Origin: Streptococcus sp. 'caviae' | Lineage (GTDB): Bacteria > Bacillota > Bacilli > Lactobacillales > Streptococcaceae | DNA: 64,000 bases | Direction of reading: 5' to 3' | Assembly: GCF_001937065.1 (NCBI RefSeq) | Contig: NZ_MOWR01000003.1 | Coordinates: 1-64,000 of the forward strand | Shown here: piece after piece, positions 16,437-26,300 of the stretch | Layout of the letters: each line of letters opens with the position of its first letter | Position numbering within the stretch: the stretch's first letter is position 1 | Notes under the pieces: generated by a model | What the model was told of the DNA's origin: nothing | Seen by the model: only the letters and a program-made list of their open reading frames with translations | Databases searched by the model: none | Made by a program: the position numbers and the translations under genes

Positions 16437-17288
16437 ATGTTAAAAATCAAAGATGTAAGGAAACAATATGGTCGCTTTTCTCTGAATGCTTCGTTAGAAA
16501 TAAAAGAGGGAATGATCACTGGTTTGATTGGACAGAACGGCTCTGGGAAAACCACACTGTTTAAGTCCATCTTAGGTTTAATTTCAACGGATGGCGGGCA
16601 AATTAGTCTGTTTGGAAAAGATAGTCGGAATTTGACCGCTAAGGACAAAGAAAAACTAGGTGTGGTGCTTTCTGATTCTGGATTTAGCGGCTATTTACGG
16701 ATAGTAGATATTGTTTCGATTTTAGAAGCTATGTATCCGGCTTTTGACAAGACATTCTTTCTTAGACAGCTCGATAGATTTCAGCTGCCAAAAGAGAAGT
16801 TCTTAAAAGATTTCTCAACAGGTATGAAAGCCAAATTGAAGGTCTTAGTTGCTATTTCTCATCAAGCAGAACTTCTAATACTGGATGAGCCGACAGCAGG
16901 TCTGGATGTGATGACCAGAGACGAACTGCTGGATTTACTGAGAGATTATATGGAGCAGGATGACAGACGCTCTATCTTGATCAGTTCCCATATTTCAAGC
17001 GATTTAGAAAGTCTGTGCGACGATCTCTACATGATAGATGAAGGCCAGATTATTCTGCATGAAGAAACGGATGTTTTACTGAGTGATTATGCTGTTCTGA
17101 AAGTCACAGAGGAACAGTTTGCTGAACTGGATAAATCATTTATTCTTCGCTTTAAAAAAGGAACATTTGGTTATAGCTGTCTGACCAATCAAAAGCAATT
17201 TTACTTGGAAAACTATCCTACGATTGCTCTTGAAAAGGGAACCATTGACACGGTGACAACCTTGATGATAAGGGGGGATAAATTATGA
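16437..17288 (+). CDS. ABC transporter ATP-binding protein (exporter type)
   Basis: The 283-residue ATPase has Walker A GQNGSGKT (about 33-40), a degenerate signature FSTGMKAKLKV in place of LSGGQ, Walker B LLILDEPTAGLD, and the switch histidine in ISSHI. The degenerate signature is common in YtrB/BcrA-type exporters. With its partner permease it probably exports, or gives resistance to, a hydrophobic or cell-wall-active compound. It overlaps the permease gene by four bases. Confidence 0.9.
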   Translation: MLKIKDVRKQYGRFSLNASLEIKEGMITGLIGQNGSGKTTLFKSILGLISTDGGQISLFGKDSRNLTAKDKEKLGVVLSDSGFSGYLRIVDIVSILEAMYPAFDKTFFLRQLDRFQLPKEKFLKDFSTGMKAKLKVLVAISHQAELLILDEPTAGLDVMTRDELLDLLRDYMEQDDRRSILISSHISSDLESLCDDLYMIDEGQIILHEETDVLLSDYAVLKVTEEQFAELDKSFILRFKKGTFGYSCLTNQKQFYLENYPTIALEKGTIDTVTTLMIRGDKL

Positions 17289-17938
17289 AGGGCCTTTTGA
17301 TAAAAGATTTTAAATTGATAGGGCAGCAAAAAACCTTCTTTTATTTGCTGCTGGCTGTTGTGATTGGGTTGGTTAGCTTTTCTGATGATATTGCTTTTCC
17401 TTTATATTTTATGACTTTTTCCGTTTCCTTATTTGCTCTAACAACTACTAGCTATGATGAACTCGACAATGGAAGTGCCTTTTTGTTCACCCTTCCTCTC
17501 ACCCGCGGGAAGTATGCTCTTGAGAAGTATATTCTGGCCGTCCTGCTGAGCTTCAGTTCTTGGGTAGCTGCTCTCCTTTTGGCAATAGTAGCTGCCAGTT
17601 TAAGGGGAATGGCAGTTAAAGAAATTGTGATAACAGCCATCTTTGTTTTTCCCCTAGTTGTGATGATGCAAGCCATCATGCTCCCGATTCAGCTGAAATT
17701 TGGAGCAGAAAAAGGCCGTATCGCTATGATTGCAAGCATTGCCGGGCTTGTTGTTCTGGGCATTGTTCTTCTTAAAGCTGCTAAACTGTTGTTTAACATT
17801 GACTTAGCAAATTTACTCACCCAGATGCCTGCTCTAAGTGCAGAAGCACTAGCCGCTTTACTAACTCTCGCAGCTCTGCTGATTTTAGCTTTTTCCTTAA
17901 AAGTCAGTATTGGCATTATGAAAGCTAAAGAGTTTTAG
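17285..17938 (+). CDS. ABC-2 type transporter permease
   Basis: The 217-residue protein has about six membrane segments. The opening LLIKDFKLIGQQKTFFYLLL and the cytoplasmic motif TTSYDELDNGSAFLFTLPL are typical of the ABC-2 permeases that accompany YtrA regulators. It is translationally coupled to the ATPase, with which it would form a dimeric exporter. The substrate is unknown. Confidence 0.88.
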   Translation: MKGLLIKDFKLIGQQKTFFYLLLAVVIGLVSFSDDIAFPLYFMTFSVSLFALTTTSYDELDNGSAFLFTLPLTRGKYALEKYILAVLLSFSSWVAALLLAIVAASLRGMAVKEIVITAIFVFPLVVMMQAIMLPIQLKFGAEKGRIAMIASIAGLVVLGIVLLKAAKLLFNIDLANLLTQMPALSAEALAALLTLAALLILAFSLKVSIGIMKAKEF

Positions 17939-17965
17939 CAATAAGGTTAGCTAGGAATGAAAAGA

Positions 17966-17993
17966 GGGTAGGACAGGCAGCCATGATTGCTGC
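17966..17993. repeat. Small dispersed repeat, copy 2
   Basis: It shares CAGCCATGATTGCTGC and a preceding purine-rich GAGGGTAGGACAGG-like stretch with the copy at 7311-7334. Both lie within about 80 bases of a gene's 3' end. Confidence 0.45.
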
Positions 17994-18123
17994 GCCATCA
18001 TCTGCAAAATAATGTTAGCCACAAGATTCAGTATAATCATCTTGACTACTGCTGAAGTTCTATAGAATTTTTTCGCAGATAAGTTAGCTTATCCTTCACG
18101 GCACCAAAGCAATTACGACAATT

Positions 18124-18155
18124 AAAAAGCAAGGCCGATAATGTCTTGCTTTTTA
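18124..18155 (+). terminator. Terminator-like hairpin after the ABC operon
   Basis: AAAAAGCAAG and CTTGCTTTTT pair around an 11-base loop. A/T runs on both sides allow action in either direction. Confidence 0.7.
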
Positions 18156-18166
18156 ACTTAGTAAGG

Positions 18167-18290
18167 GAGCTAGTCAGTCCACTATAGTGGCTGACGTTGA
18201 TAACTAGGACCTATAAAAGATTCATTTGCTGATGTTACGATGTAAAACAACTTAGTTCGATAATAACGAAGTTGTTTGACTAGTAAGGTG
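18167..18290 (-). repeat. Diverged minus-strand relative of the post-obgE structured repeat
   Basis: Compared with the reverse complement of unit 1, the order of shared words is conserved: GAGCTAGTCAGTC (18167-18179), GATAACT, ATAAAA and ATGTTACGA (18232-18240). A hairpin (AACAACTT / AAGTTGTT) then sits where unit 1 has its GTCAGGTCAGT hairpin, but with different bases. In this orientation it lies 3' of glnQ, as units 1 and 2 lie 3' of obgE. Confidence 0.5.
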
Positions 18291-18358
18291 TTTAGCAAAG
18301 TCCCATAGGAGTTTGCGTAGTTTAGCTAGTGACTTTAGTCACAGATAAACTTAACACA

Positions 18359-19099
18359 TTAGACATTCAGCACCTTATCCAAGAAGTCTTTGAGACGCGG
18401 GTGCTGTGGGTTATCGAAGATTTCTTCGGGGGTACCGTCTTCGAGGAACTGTCCGCCATCGGTAAAGATGACGCGGTTGGCAACCTTGCGGGCAAAGCCC
18501 ATTTCGTGAGTTACAATCAGCATGGTCATGCCTTGTTCAGCTAAGTCCTTCATAACGTTGAGAACATCACCGACCATTTCAGGGTCAAGAGCCGATGTCG
18601 GCTCATCAAAGAGCATGATATCCGGATTCATGGCCAGACTGCGAGCGATAGCCACACGCTGTTTCTGTCCGCCTGACAGGCTGTCCGGGTAGGCCTGAGC
18701 CTTGTCAGACAGTCCGACTTTTTCCAAAAGTTCCATGCCGTGCTTTTGAGCTTCTTCCTTAGACTCTTTCCCCAGTTCAATCGGAGCAAAGGTGATGTTT
18801 TCAAGAACGGTCATATGCGGGAAAAGGTTGAAGTGCTGAAATACCATGCCGATATTTTCCCGCGCCTTATCGACATTGGTAGAAGGATCTGAAAGTTCAT
18901 AACCGTCAACGATGACCTTGCCGCTGGTAACCGATTCGAGAAGGTTCAGCGTCCGGAGGAAAGTTGATTTTCCGGAACCCGAAGGGCCGATGATACAGAC
19001 AACATCTCCCTCATTAAATTGCACATCAATGCCCTTGAGGACTTCGTTTTGTCCGAAAGATTTATGCAAATCCTGAACATCAATTTTTAAATCAGTCAT
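18359..19099 (-). CDS. glnQ: Glutamine/polar amino acid ABC transporter ATPase GlnQ
   Basis: The 246-residue ATPase has Walker [10 protein letters not shown] (about 38-46), a Q-loop in [11 protein letters not shown], signature [15 protein letters not shown], Walker [13 protein letters not shown] and switch histidine VTHEM. It powers glutamine/glutamate uptake with GlnP. It begins directly at the end of glnP, so the two are co-translated. Confidence 0.93.
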   Translation of the reverse strand: MTDLKIDVQDLHKSFGQNEVLKGIDVQFNEGDVVCIIGPSGSGKSTFLRTLNLLESVTSGKVIVDGYELSDPSTNVDKARENIGMVFQHFNLFPHMTVLENITFAPIELGKESKEEAQKHGMELLEKVGLSDKAQAYPDSLSGGQKQRVAIARSLAMNPDIMLFDEPTSALDPEMVGDVLNVMKDLAEQGMTMLIVTHEMGFARKVANRVIFTDGGQFLEDGTPEEIFDNPQHPRLKDFLDKVLNV

Positions 19100-21291
19100 T
19101 AGTTAATCCTCTTTTCTAAGCGTTTTGCCAGACGTGTCAAGAGTGTAATGATTACAAGATACATCAGAGCAAGAATGGCATACATGCGGAATGATTGGTA
19201 GTTGCGGGCGATGATAATTTTGCCGGCTTGGAAAAGCTCAATCAGTCCGATAGCTGAGATAATGGTTGTATCTTTAAGCGAGATAACAAATTGGTTGATG
19301 AAGTTAGGCAGCATCATTTTGAAGGCCTGCGGCAAAATAATTTTTTGCATGGTTGTCTTGTAGGAAATACCCAAACTGCGGCTGGCTTCCATTTGCCCGG
19401 TTGGAACAGCTTCGATACCGCCGCGGACGATTTCAGCGATATAAGCACCGCCGTTTAGGGTCAGGGCAATGGTACCTGCTACGAAGTCGTTGATTGGACT
19501 TTGATGGCCGGTAACAGACTCAATCAGGTTAGGAATTCCCCAGAAGATAAAGGCCGCAACAATCATCAGCGGAATACCGCGAACGACATCAACAAAAATG
19601 GCAGCTATAACACGCAATGCCTTATAAGGGCTGACACTCATCATACCAAAGAGAATACCGACAATCAGAGCAAGAGCAAATGACAGAAGAGCTAAACTCA
19701 GGGTTGTTCCAAGGCCGGATAAGAGCTGTTTATAATTGTTGGTAATCAAGCCCCGAATGGTTGATTCATCAACAGCTGAGGCTGATGAATCCTTTTGCTT
19801 ATCATCAGACAGGTATTTATTGATAATCTTATCGTACTGACCGGATTTTTTAAGAGCTGCCAAACCGTTGTTAAACATTTGAATGAGCTCAGGATTATTT
19901 CCTTTTTTAACGGCAAAACCGTATTCGCCGGATTTTTCACCCGGAATCGGTGTTTCAAATCGACGACCCTGCTTAATAGCATATTTAAGTACGGCTTCAT
20001 CATCCATGAGGGCATAGATAGAACCTGAATTCAGACTGTCGTACATGGTTGAGGCTTCATCGAATGATTTCAATGAGTAGCCGTATTTGTCTTTGTTTTT
20101 TTCAAGAAAGGCATAAGAAGCAGTTCCATTTTTGGCACCAACTTTTTTGCCTTTCAAATCCTTATAAGACACCACGTCGCTTCCCTTGCGGACAGCAAGC
20201 AGGGTGTTTGAAGTGTAGTAAGGATCTGAAAAATCGAAAATTTTCTTGCGTTCATCGGTAATGGACATGCCTGCCATAACAGCGTCTGCCTGACTGGCTT
20301 GGACAGTGTTGAGAGCTGCATCAAAACCAGGATTCTCGGTTTTGATATTAAAGCCCTGCTGTTTAGCAATGGCCTTGATCAGCTCGACGTCAATTCCTAC
20401 GTATTTGCCGGCATCATTTTGGAATTCAAATGGTGCAAAGGAAGAATCCATGACAATTTTGTAGCTGCTTTTAACAGGTTTTGCCTTTGCATTGGCATTG
20501 CCAGTACCGGTGCTTTGCGATTTAGCGGTATCAGCAGAAGCAGACTTAGAAGAAATCCACTTGTTCATGATTTCATCATAAGTCCCATCGGCTTTCATCT
20601 GTTTTAAGGCTTTGTTGAAATCTTTGATGAGGTATTCATACTGGCTGCCTTTTTTGACGGCGAAGGCAAAGCTGCCGATAGGCTCACCCTCCATTTCGAT
20701 ACGGAGATTTTGCCCCTGATTGATAGCGTATTGAGCAACAGGCTTATCATCCATAACCGCATCAACAGAAGCCGACTCTAGGCTGTTGTACATAGAATCC
20801 CCAGTGTCAAAGGATTTGATTTTATAGTGGTATTTGTCCTTCTTTTTTTCAAGGAAGTTTTGAGCGGCTGTTCCGTTCTTGACACCAACCGTTTTTCCTT
20901 TTAACTGGCTGTACTTGGTAATTTTGTCCTTTTTGCGGGTAACAATGACAATTTTAGTATCATAGTAGGTATCTGAAAAAGTAAAGACCTTCTTACGTTC
21001 TTTAGTAACAGTTGTCCCTGCCATCAAAGCATCGGCCTGACCGGACTGAACGGCATTGACCGCCGCATCAAAGCCAGGGAAGGTCATCTTATAATCCCAG
21101 CCGCTGATTTCAGCCGCTTTTTTAATGATATCTACATCAATGCCCTTATAAACCTGGTCACTGTCCTTAAATTCAAATGGTGCATAAGTGGAGTCTGAGA
21201 CAATCTTAATCGTATCAGCAGAAACTTTTGCGCCAAACATAAAAGCCAGTGTCAAAAATGCTGTCATAAGAGCAATTATCTTTCGCTTCAT
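19099..21291 (-). CDS. glnP: GlnP: permease fused to two glutamine-binding domains
   Basis: The 730-residue protein carries, in order, a signal sequence or anchor (1-25), substrate-binding domain 1 (about 27-250), a Ser/Ala/Lys linker with a partial repeat, substrate-binding domain 2 (about 276-500), and an ABC permease domain (about 515-730) with five or so membrane segments and the EAA-like loop [14 protein letters not shown]. Both binding domains show the APFEF and GFDAA motifs, so both should bind ligand. This tandem layout matches Lactococcus GlnP, where the two domains differ in affinity for glutamine and glutamate. Confidence 0.93.
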   Translation of the reverse strand: MKRKIIALMTAFLTLAFMFGAKVSADTIKIVSDSTYAPFEFKDSDQVYKGIDVDIIKKAAEISGWDYKMTFPGFDAAVNAVQSGQADALMAGTTVTKERKKVFTFSDTYYDTKIVIVTRKKDKITKYSQLKGKTVGVKNGTAAQNFLEKKKDKYHYKIKSFDTGDSMYNSLESASVDAVMDDKPVAQYAINQGQNLRIEMEGEPIGSFAFAVKKGSQYEYLIKDFNKALKQMKADGTYDEIMNKWISSKSASADTAKSQSTGTGNANAKAKPVKSSYKIVMDSSFAPFEFQNDAGKYVGIDVELIKAIAKQQGFNIKTENPGFDAALNTVQASQADAVMAGMSITDERKKIFDFSDPYYTSNTLLAVRKGSDVVSYKDLKGKKVGAKNGTASYAFLEKNKDKYGYSLKSFDEASTMYDSLNSGSIYALMDDEAVLKYAIKQGRRFETPIPGEKSGEYGFAVKKGNNPELIQMFNNGLAALKKSGQYDKIINKYLSDDKQKDSSASAVDESTIRGLITNNYKQLLSGLGTTLSLALLSFALALIVGILFGMMSVSPYKALRVIAAIFVDVVRGIPLMIVAAFIFWGIPNLIESVTGHQSPINDFVAGTIALTLNGGAYIAEIVRGGIEAVPTGQMEASRSLGISYKTTMQKIILPQAFKMMLPNFINQFVISLKDTTIISAIGLIELFQAGKIIIARNYQSFRMYAILALMYLVIITLLTRLAKRLEKRIN

Positions 21292-21319
21292 GTTCGTACT
21301 CCTTCATAAAAATTACCTT

Positions 21320-21348
21320 ATTATATCAAATATTAGGGATTTAGGCAA
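21320..21348 (-). promoter_or_regulatory. Promoter of glnPQ
   Basis: On the minus strand TTGCCT (21348-21343), a 17-base spacer and a perfect TATAAT (21325-21320) precede glnP. GAAGGAG follows as the ribosome binding site. Confidence 0.75.
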
Positions 21349-21449
21349 CTTTCATTTAAAGTAGTGTTAGGTTTTCTGACATATATAGTAAGGTTCTTCC
21401 TCCCTTAATTTTTTATCAGAATATGTTAGAATAAAAAAGAGGTAAAAAC

Positions 21450-23441
21450 ATGATTGACAAAGTTGAGAACAATAGATTTAAGTTAGTTTCTAAATACCAG
21501 CCTTCCGGCGATCAGCCGCAGGCCATTGAAGCTTTGGTGGATAATATTGAAGGCGGCGAGAAGGCACAAATCCTGATGGGTGCAACCGGTACAGGTAAGA
21601 CCTATACCATGAGTCAGGTTATTCAAAGGGTCAATAAGCCAACCCTAGTCATCGCCCACAATAAAACTCTGGCCGGACAGCTTTACGGGGAGTTTAAAGA
21701 GTTTTTCCCTGACAATGCGGTTGAGTACTTTGTATCTTACTACGATTATTACCAGCCGGAAGCTTATGTGCCATCTAGCGACACCTACATTGAAAAAGAC
21801 AGCTCGGTCAATGATGAGATTGACAAACTCCGTCACTCGGCGACCTCATCCTTACTCGAGCGCAACGATGTTATTGTGGTGGCGTCTGTCTCCTGTATTT
21901 ACGGTTTGGGTTCGCCCAAGGAATATGCAGACAGCGTTGTCAGCCTGCGGCCCGGTCAGGAGATTTCCCGGGATCAGCTCTTAAACGATTTGGTGGACAT
22001 TCAGTTTGAGCGTAATGACATTGATTTTCAGCGCGGCCGTTTTCGTGTGCGCGGCGATGTGGTTGAGATTTTTCCGGCCAGCCGTGATGAGCACGCCTTT
22101 CGTGTGGAATTTTTCGGCGATGAAATTGACCGCATTCGTGAAATTGAAAGTCTGACCGGCCGTGTTCTCGGTGAGGTTGACCACCTAGCTATCTTCCCGG
22201 CTACTCACTTCATGACCAACGATGAGCACATGGAAATTGCTATCGCAAGGATTCAAGAGGAGCTGAAAGAGCAGCTCAAGCTCTTTGAATCAGAGGGCAA
22301 GCTCTTAGAAGCGCAGCGATTGAAACAAAGAACCGACTACGACATCGAAATGCTGCGGGAGATGGGCTATACCAATGGCGTCGAAAACTATTCCCGCCAT
22401 ATGGATGGAAGAAGTGAGGGCGAGCCGCCTTACACGCTTTTGGACTTTTTCCCTGAGGATTTTCTGATTATGGTTGATGAAAGTCACATGACCATGGGGC
22501 AGATTAAAGGAATGTATAATGGTGACCGTTCGCGTAAAGAGATGCTGGTTAACTACGGCTTTCGTCTCCCCAGTGCCTTGGACAATCGCCCCTTGCGCCG
22601 GGAAGAATTTGAAAGCCATGTTCATCAGATTGTCTATGTCTCAGCAACGCCGGGGGATTACGAGCTTGCGCAGACTGACACAGTCATTGAGCAAATTATC
22701 CGTCCGACCGGTCTCTTGGATCCGGAAGTAGAAGTGCGGCCGACCATGGGGCAGATGGACGATTTGCTGGGTGAAATTACTAAGCGTGCCGAAAAAGGGG
22801 AGCGCACCTTTATCACCACGCTGACTAAGAAGATGGCGGAAGATTTGACAGACTACCTCAAGGAAATGGGGATCAAGGTCAAGTACATGCACTCGGACAT
22901 CAAGACCCTGGAACGTACCGAGATTATCCGCGACCTGCGTCTGGGCGTTTTTGATGTGCTTGTAGGGATTAATCTGCTGCGCGAAGGTATCGATGTACCT
23001 GAGGTCAGCTTGGTAGCTATCCTCGATGCGGACAAGGAAGGCTTCCTGCGCAATGAGCGCGGTCTCATCCAGACCATTGGCCGGGCTGCCCGCAACAGCG
23101 AGGGTCATGTTATCATGTATGCTGACACTATGACCCAGTCCATGAAAAATGCCATTGATGAAACCCACCGCCGCCGTCAAATTCAAATGGCCTACAACGA
23201 AGAACACGGCATTGTTCCGCAAACCATCAAGAAAGATATTCGCGACCTTATCGCCATCAGCAAATCCACAGACAGCGATGTAGCAGAAGAAACCGTTGAT
23301 TATAATGCTATGACCAAATCTGAACGCCAAGAAACCATCAGGAAGCTGCAAAAGCAAATGCAGGAAGCCGCCGAACTGTTAGACTTTGAGCTGGCCGCCG
23401 AGATCCGCGATATGGTACTGGAACTGAAGGCGATGGATTAA
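21450..23441 (+). CDS. uvrB: Excinuclease ABC subunit B (UvrB)
   Basis: The 663-residue damage-verifying helicase of nucleotide excision repair has Walker A GATGTGKT (about 43-50), the beta-hairpin region [16 protein letters not shown] (about 342), helicase motif [11 protein letters not shown], and a C-terminal UVR domain (about 625-660) that contacts UvrC. It acts with UvrA and UvrC encoded elsewhere. A TGTTAGAAT extended -10 element lies about 20 bases upstream. An AT-rich FRG-domain gene starts ten bases after its stop. Confidence 0.98.
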   Translation: MIDKVENNRFKLVSKYQPSGDQPQAIEALVDNIEGGEKAQILMGATGTGKTYTMSQVIQRVNKPTLVIAHNKTLAGQLYGEFKEFFPDNAVEYFVSYYDYYQPEAYVPSSDTYIEKDSSVNDEIDKLRHSATSSLLERNDVIVVASVSCIYGLGSPKEYADSVVSLRPGQEISRDQLLNDLVDIQFERNDIDFQRGRFRVRGDVVEIFPASRDEHAFRVEFFGDEIDRIREIESLTGRVLGEVDHLAIFPATHFMTNDEHMEIAIARIQEELKEQLKLFESEGKLLEAQRLKQRTDYDIEMLREMGYTNGVENYSRHMDGRSEGEPPYTLLDFFPEDFLIMVDESHMTMGQIKGMYNGDRSRKEMLVNYGFRLPSALDNRPLRREEFESHVHQIVYVSATPGDYELAQTDTVIEQIIRPTGLLDPEVEVRPTMGQMDDLLGEITKRAEKGERTFITTLTKKMAEDLTDYLKEMGIKVKYMHSDIKTLERTEIIRDLRLGVFDVLVGINLLREGIDVPEVSLVAILDADKEGFLRNERGLIQTIGRAARNSEGHVIMYADTMTQSMKNAIDETHRRRQIQMAYNEEHGIVPQTIKKDIRDLIAISKSTDSDVAEETVDYNAMTKSERQETIRKLQKQMQEAAELLDFELAAEIRDMVLELKAMD

Positions 23442-23451
23442 GAGAGGTAAT

Positions 23452-24597
23452 ATGCCAGAAAATAATTTTAATATTCAAAAAGTTAATACTATAACAGAAT
23501 TTGTAAGTTTAATAAATGATTCTTTGCAATCTGACAATAAAAATTATTATTATAGAGGTGAAAATGAATACTTTGATTATAGAACTCCATCACTATATTT
23601 AGAGGAATCTCTTGTTTATTTAGGTTCAGAATATTATTATCGAACACTTATTAAAGAAATGGGAGATGAAGTGTTACTCAATAATGTTGAGTTAACACGA
23701 CAACTAGCTGAAAGACAGCATTATGGTGCTAAAACTAGGATATTGGATATTACAACAAATCCTTTGGTTGCATTATTTTTTGCTGTAGATATTGATAATG
23801 ATAAAGATGGATATGTTTATATTTATGAAGAGGAAAATCAAAAAGAAAAATTTGATAGTGGACATACGATTGCAATAAAAACTGCTTTGAACTTTATTGA
23901 CCAAAAGGTGATTAATAATTTTCTAAGTTATATGGATTTTGCGGAGAAGTTAGATAAACAATCAAAATCTTTTGATATTAGTGAAAGTCAAACTACTGAC
24001 GATATTATATCTAAATTTAGTAATAATATGCAATTTGATTTAATAAGATCTTGTATTGATGATGGCAAAAAATACTCTGAAGGAGATGATGGTCTTTATT
24101 ATGTTGTTGGTGAAAAGAATTTTGGCTATTATCCCGAAGATATCGATTGTTATAAATCTTTGAGTCAGAATGAGAGGGAGCATTTTAATGATATTTTAAA
24201 TAGTGATTATTTAAGTAATTTTATGGAACTACTTAATCAACGTGCTATGGTAAAGGAAAAACTCATTTATCCATATAAAATTTATAAAGATTTAAAAAAA
24301 GCTCATATTGTCTTTATTAGCAAATCAACCGAAAGAATAAAGCAACAACAAGGAGCTTTTATCTATCCTTGTTTTGTCAATACAATGGACAAAGATTTTG
24401 AAAATATAAAATCAGAAATTAATGATTCTATTAAGAAAAAATCAAATTCATTAATTATAAAAATTAAAAGTGAGATGAAAAAGACAATTAGAAAAGAGTT
24501 AAGAAAGTTTGGAATAACTGAAGGCTATATTTACCCTGATATTCAACATAAATCTAAAGATATATTGGAAGTATTAAAGGATGAATATAATAAATGA
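23452..24597 (+). CDS. FRG-domain protein, candidate defence or stress gene
   Basis: The 381-residue protein opens with an FRG domain: YYYRGENEYFDYRTPSL (about 31-48), then AERQHYGAKTRILDITTNP and ALFFAVD (about 85-110), the F/Y-R-G and QHxG-TRLLD signatures. The rest is Lys/Asn/Asp-rich with no recognised domain. FRG proteins occur often in phage-defence and mobile islands, but their activity is poorly known. The gene is much more AT-rich than uvrB, with runs of AAT, TAT and AAA codons, pointing to recent acquisition. It starts at AGAGAGGTAATATG, so it may share the uvrB transcript. Confidence 0.8.
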   Translation: MPENNFNIQKVNTITEFVSLINDSLQSDNKNYYYRGENEYFDYRTPSLYLEESLVYLGSEYYYRTLIKEMGDEVLLNNVELTRQLAERQHYGAKTRILDITTNPLVALFFAVDIDNDKDGYVYIYEEENQKEKFDSGHTIAIKTALNFIDQKVINNFLSYMDFAEKLDKQSKSFDISESQTTDDIISKFSNNMQFDLIRSCIDDGKKYSEGDDGLYYVVGEKNFGYYPEDIDCYKSLSQNEREHFNDILNSDYLSNFMELLNQRAMVKEKLIYPYKIYKDLKKAHIVFISKSTERIKQQQGAFIYPCFVNTMDKDFENIKSEINDSIKKKSNSLIIKIKSEMKKTIRKELRKFGITEGYIYPDIQHKSKDILEVLKDEYNK

Positions 24598-24624
24598 TGG
24601 AACTAAGTAAAGGAGTCAGTTGAT

Positions 24625-25119
24625 ATGCATCCTAAAACTACGATTAAGATGATTGGAGTCAGTCTTATCTGGTTAGTCCTTTTTGGCTTAACGGTTAATC
24701 TGGGTTTGTCTCATGATCTTCTCAGTCTTTATATGGATGAAAAGGGAGTGATCGTCGGTGGTGTGCTGCTTAATAGTGTAGGGTTGGCAGTCCTTGCTTT
24801 TAGTCACCGCCAATGGACTAAATCGCTCATAGCGGTTAGGCAAAGGAAAACTTATCTGCTTTATCTCATCTTACTGCTGGCTGCTGGGAGTGTTCTGCTG
24901 CATTATCACTGGACGGGATTGCCGGCGGTCTACTATTTACTTTTTACGACAGTATCAGTAGTTTGGCAGGATTACCTTACCTTTGGTTTTTTGCAAAATT
25001 ATTTGCGGCAGCTGTTCTCTTTTAAACAAGTTTTAATCCTATGGGCGGTGCCTATGAAGTCATCCTGCAAGCCGCTAAGAGTGAAAAGGTTAAGGTCAGT
25101 CTTCTCAGCAATGTGTTAG
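24625..25119 (+). pseudogene. Truncated CPBP (CAAX-protease-like) membrane protein gene
   Basis: The frame starts after AAAGGAG and encodes about 140 residues of polytopic membrane protein. The segment WQDYLTFGFLQNYLRQLF corresponds to the first conserved helix of CPBP intramembrane proteases and bacteriocin-immunity proteins, although the usual EE pair is replaced by QD. After ILWA (about 25043) the hydrophobic pattern stops, and a short basic tail is read from another gene in the wrong frame. The conserved second and third CPBP motifs are missing, so the product is probably inactive. Confidence 0.65.
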
Positions 25120-25637
25120 ACAGGTTAGAAGAACTTTTTAAAATAAAGATTGATGACATTAAAAACAGCATTGATATTGATTTAAATCGGTTAGAAGATA
25201 TGACTGAAGCTATTGCTAAGGAAAATCTAAAGGTTCTGATTGTCCTGCCTGAAAAATATCTTGGGAGTCTTGAACTTGGGGTCAACTGCAAGGAACTACA
25301 CTTGATTAATATATGCAGTTCCAATTTTGAATTGACCGGAAAAGTCTCACGTATTACTGTGGATGGCGGTGTCGGAGAGATGGAATTTGACAGCAACTTA
25401 GATATGTTTGTTGATGTTTTATCTCACCAGGGCGAGATTGCTCTCAACCAGATTGCAGGGACATCTAAGATTCAGGTGCCTAAAGATTATGTTTTTCAAG
25501 CTGTTAAAAAGGGATTGGCTACAAAAATATCCTTTGAAGAAAATGGGGAGGCCTGTGATGATTTTTCACTTCAGGATTGTGAAAATGTCCTCGAATTAAA
25601 TGGTTTTAAAAGCGAGCTGGTTATTTCAAAGAAATGA
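25041..25637 (+). pseudogene. 3' part of a beta-strand-rich (DUF4097-like) gene, joined to the CPBP fragment
   Basis: The frame reads 198 residues from an ATG inside the upstream truncated gene. It has no ribosome binding site and opens in mid-domain (GGAYEVILQAAKSEKVKV). The rest alternates hydrophobic residues with LHLINICSSNFELTGKVSRI and VDGGVGEMEFDSNLDM, the stacked beta-strand style of DUF4097 putative adhesin domains. The N-terminal part is missing. I infer a deletion or recombination that fused two genes. Confidence 0.55.
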
Positions 25638-25695
25638 ATAATTAATGCTAACTATGTTATAATGGATGTCATTAAAAAACATGAAGGAGTTCTCT

Positions 25696-26160
25696 ATGTC
25701 CCGTTCAGAAAAGGTCATTCTAACCAATATGTGCTTAGTTGAAGATGGAAAGGGTAATATTCTTATACAGTTTCGCGACCCTAAGCGCTACACTTGGTCA
25801 GGAGCTGCTCTGCCCGGCGGGCATGTCGAAGCTGGAGAATCTCTGCACGCTTCGGTTGTTCGTGAGATTTTTGAAGAGACCGGCCTGACCATTGCCAATC
25901 CCAGTTTGGTTGGTATGAAGCACTGGCATACCAAAGAAGGTATTCGTTATCTTGTCTTTTTGTATCGAACTCACGAATTTGAAGGGGAAATTCGCTCATC
26001 GGAGGAGGGAGAAGTGCGCTGGATAGCGCGTGAAGAATTGCCTCATATAAATCTGGCTTATGATTTGCTCAATTTGCTGCGCGTCTTTGAGGAAGATGAG
26101 CTCTCGGAACTTTTTTACAGTGAGCGTTTGCAGGATGACTTTGTCAGAGAATTTTGGTAA
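25696..26160 (+). CDS. Nudix hydrolase, 8-oxo-dGTP diphosphatase type
   Basis: The ATG at 25696 follows GAAGGAG; an in-frame start at 25666 has no site. The 154-residue protein has a complete Nudix box, GGHVEAGESLHASVVREIFEE followed by TGL (about 36-58). The N-terminus SRSEKVILTNMCLVED is typical of streptococcal MutT/MutX proteins. It probably removes oxidised dGTP from the nucleotide pool, although broader substrates are possible. It has its own TATAAT-like sequence near 25660 (GTTATAAT). Confidence 0.88.
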   Translation: MSRSEKVILTNMCLVEDGKGNILIQFRDPKRYTWSGAALPGGHVEAGESLHASVVREIFEETGLTIANPSLVGMKHWHTKEGIRYLVFLYRTHEFEGEIRSSEEGEVRWIAREELPHINLAYDLLNLLRVFEEDELSELFYSERLQDDFVREFW

Positions 26161-26234
26161 TAGTTTTTTAGCTGTTTAAGCTAATAGCGAAGTGGACTAA
26201 GATATAATGTTTTTGGATTTTTATAAAAAAATGC

Positions 26235-26263
26235 TTGACAAATGCATAAATATGAAATATAAT
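26235..26263 (+). promoter_or_regulatory. Perfect consensus promoter for the first binding-protein gene
   Basis: TTGACA (26235-26240), a 17-base spacer and TATAAT (26258-26263). The spacer contains AT-rich, partly symmetrical ATGCATAAATATG that could hold an operator. Confidence 0.85.
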
Positions 26264-26300
26264 AATCCTATCTTAATAAAATTAGAAATTGAGGATTGTT

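Larger units (their letters stand above)
17939..18358. other. Gene-free interval between the ABC permease gene and glnQ
   Basis: The 420 bases hold several non-coding parts. The second small dispersed repeat is at 17966-17993. A hairpin AAAAAGCAAG / CTTGCTTTTT (18124-18155) can terminate the ABC operon. A minus-strand relative of the post-obgE structured repeat is at 18167-18290. A GTGACT-TT-AGTCAC palindrome (18329-18342) lies near the glnQ stop. No open frame looks real. Confidence 0.6.

Noticed and set aside
22641..23357. 238-codon open frame on the minus strand
   Set aside because: Lies wholly inside uvrB, whose own frame is full of conserved helicase motifs; the antisense frame has no recognisable domain or start signals.
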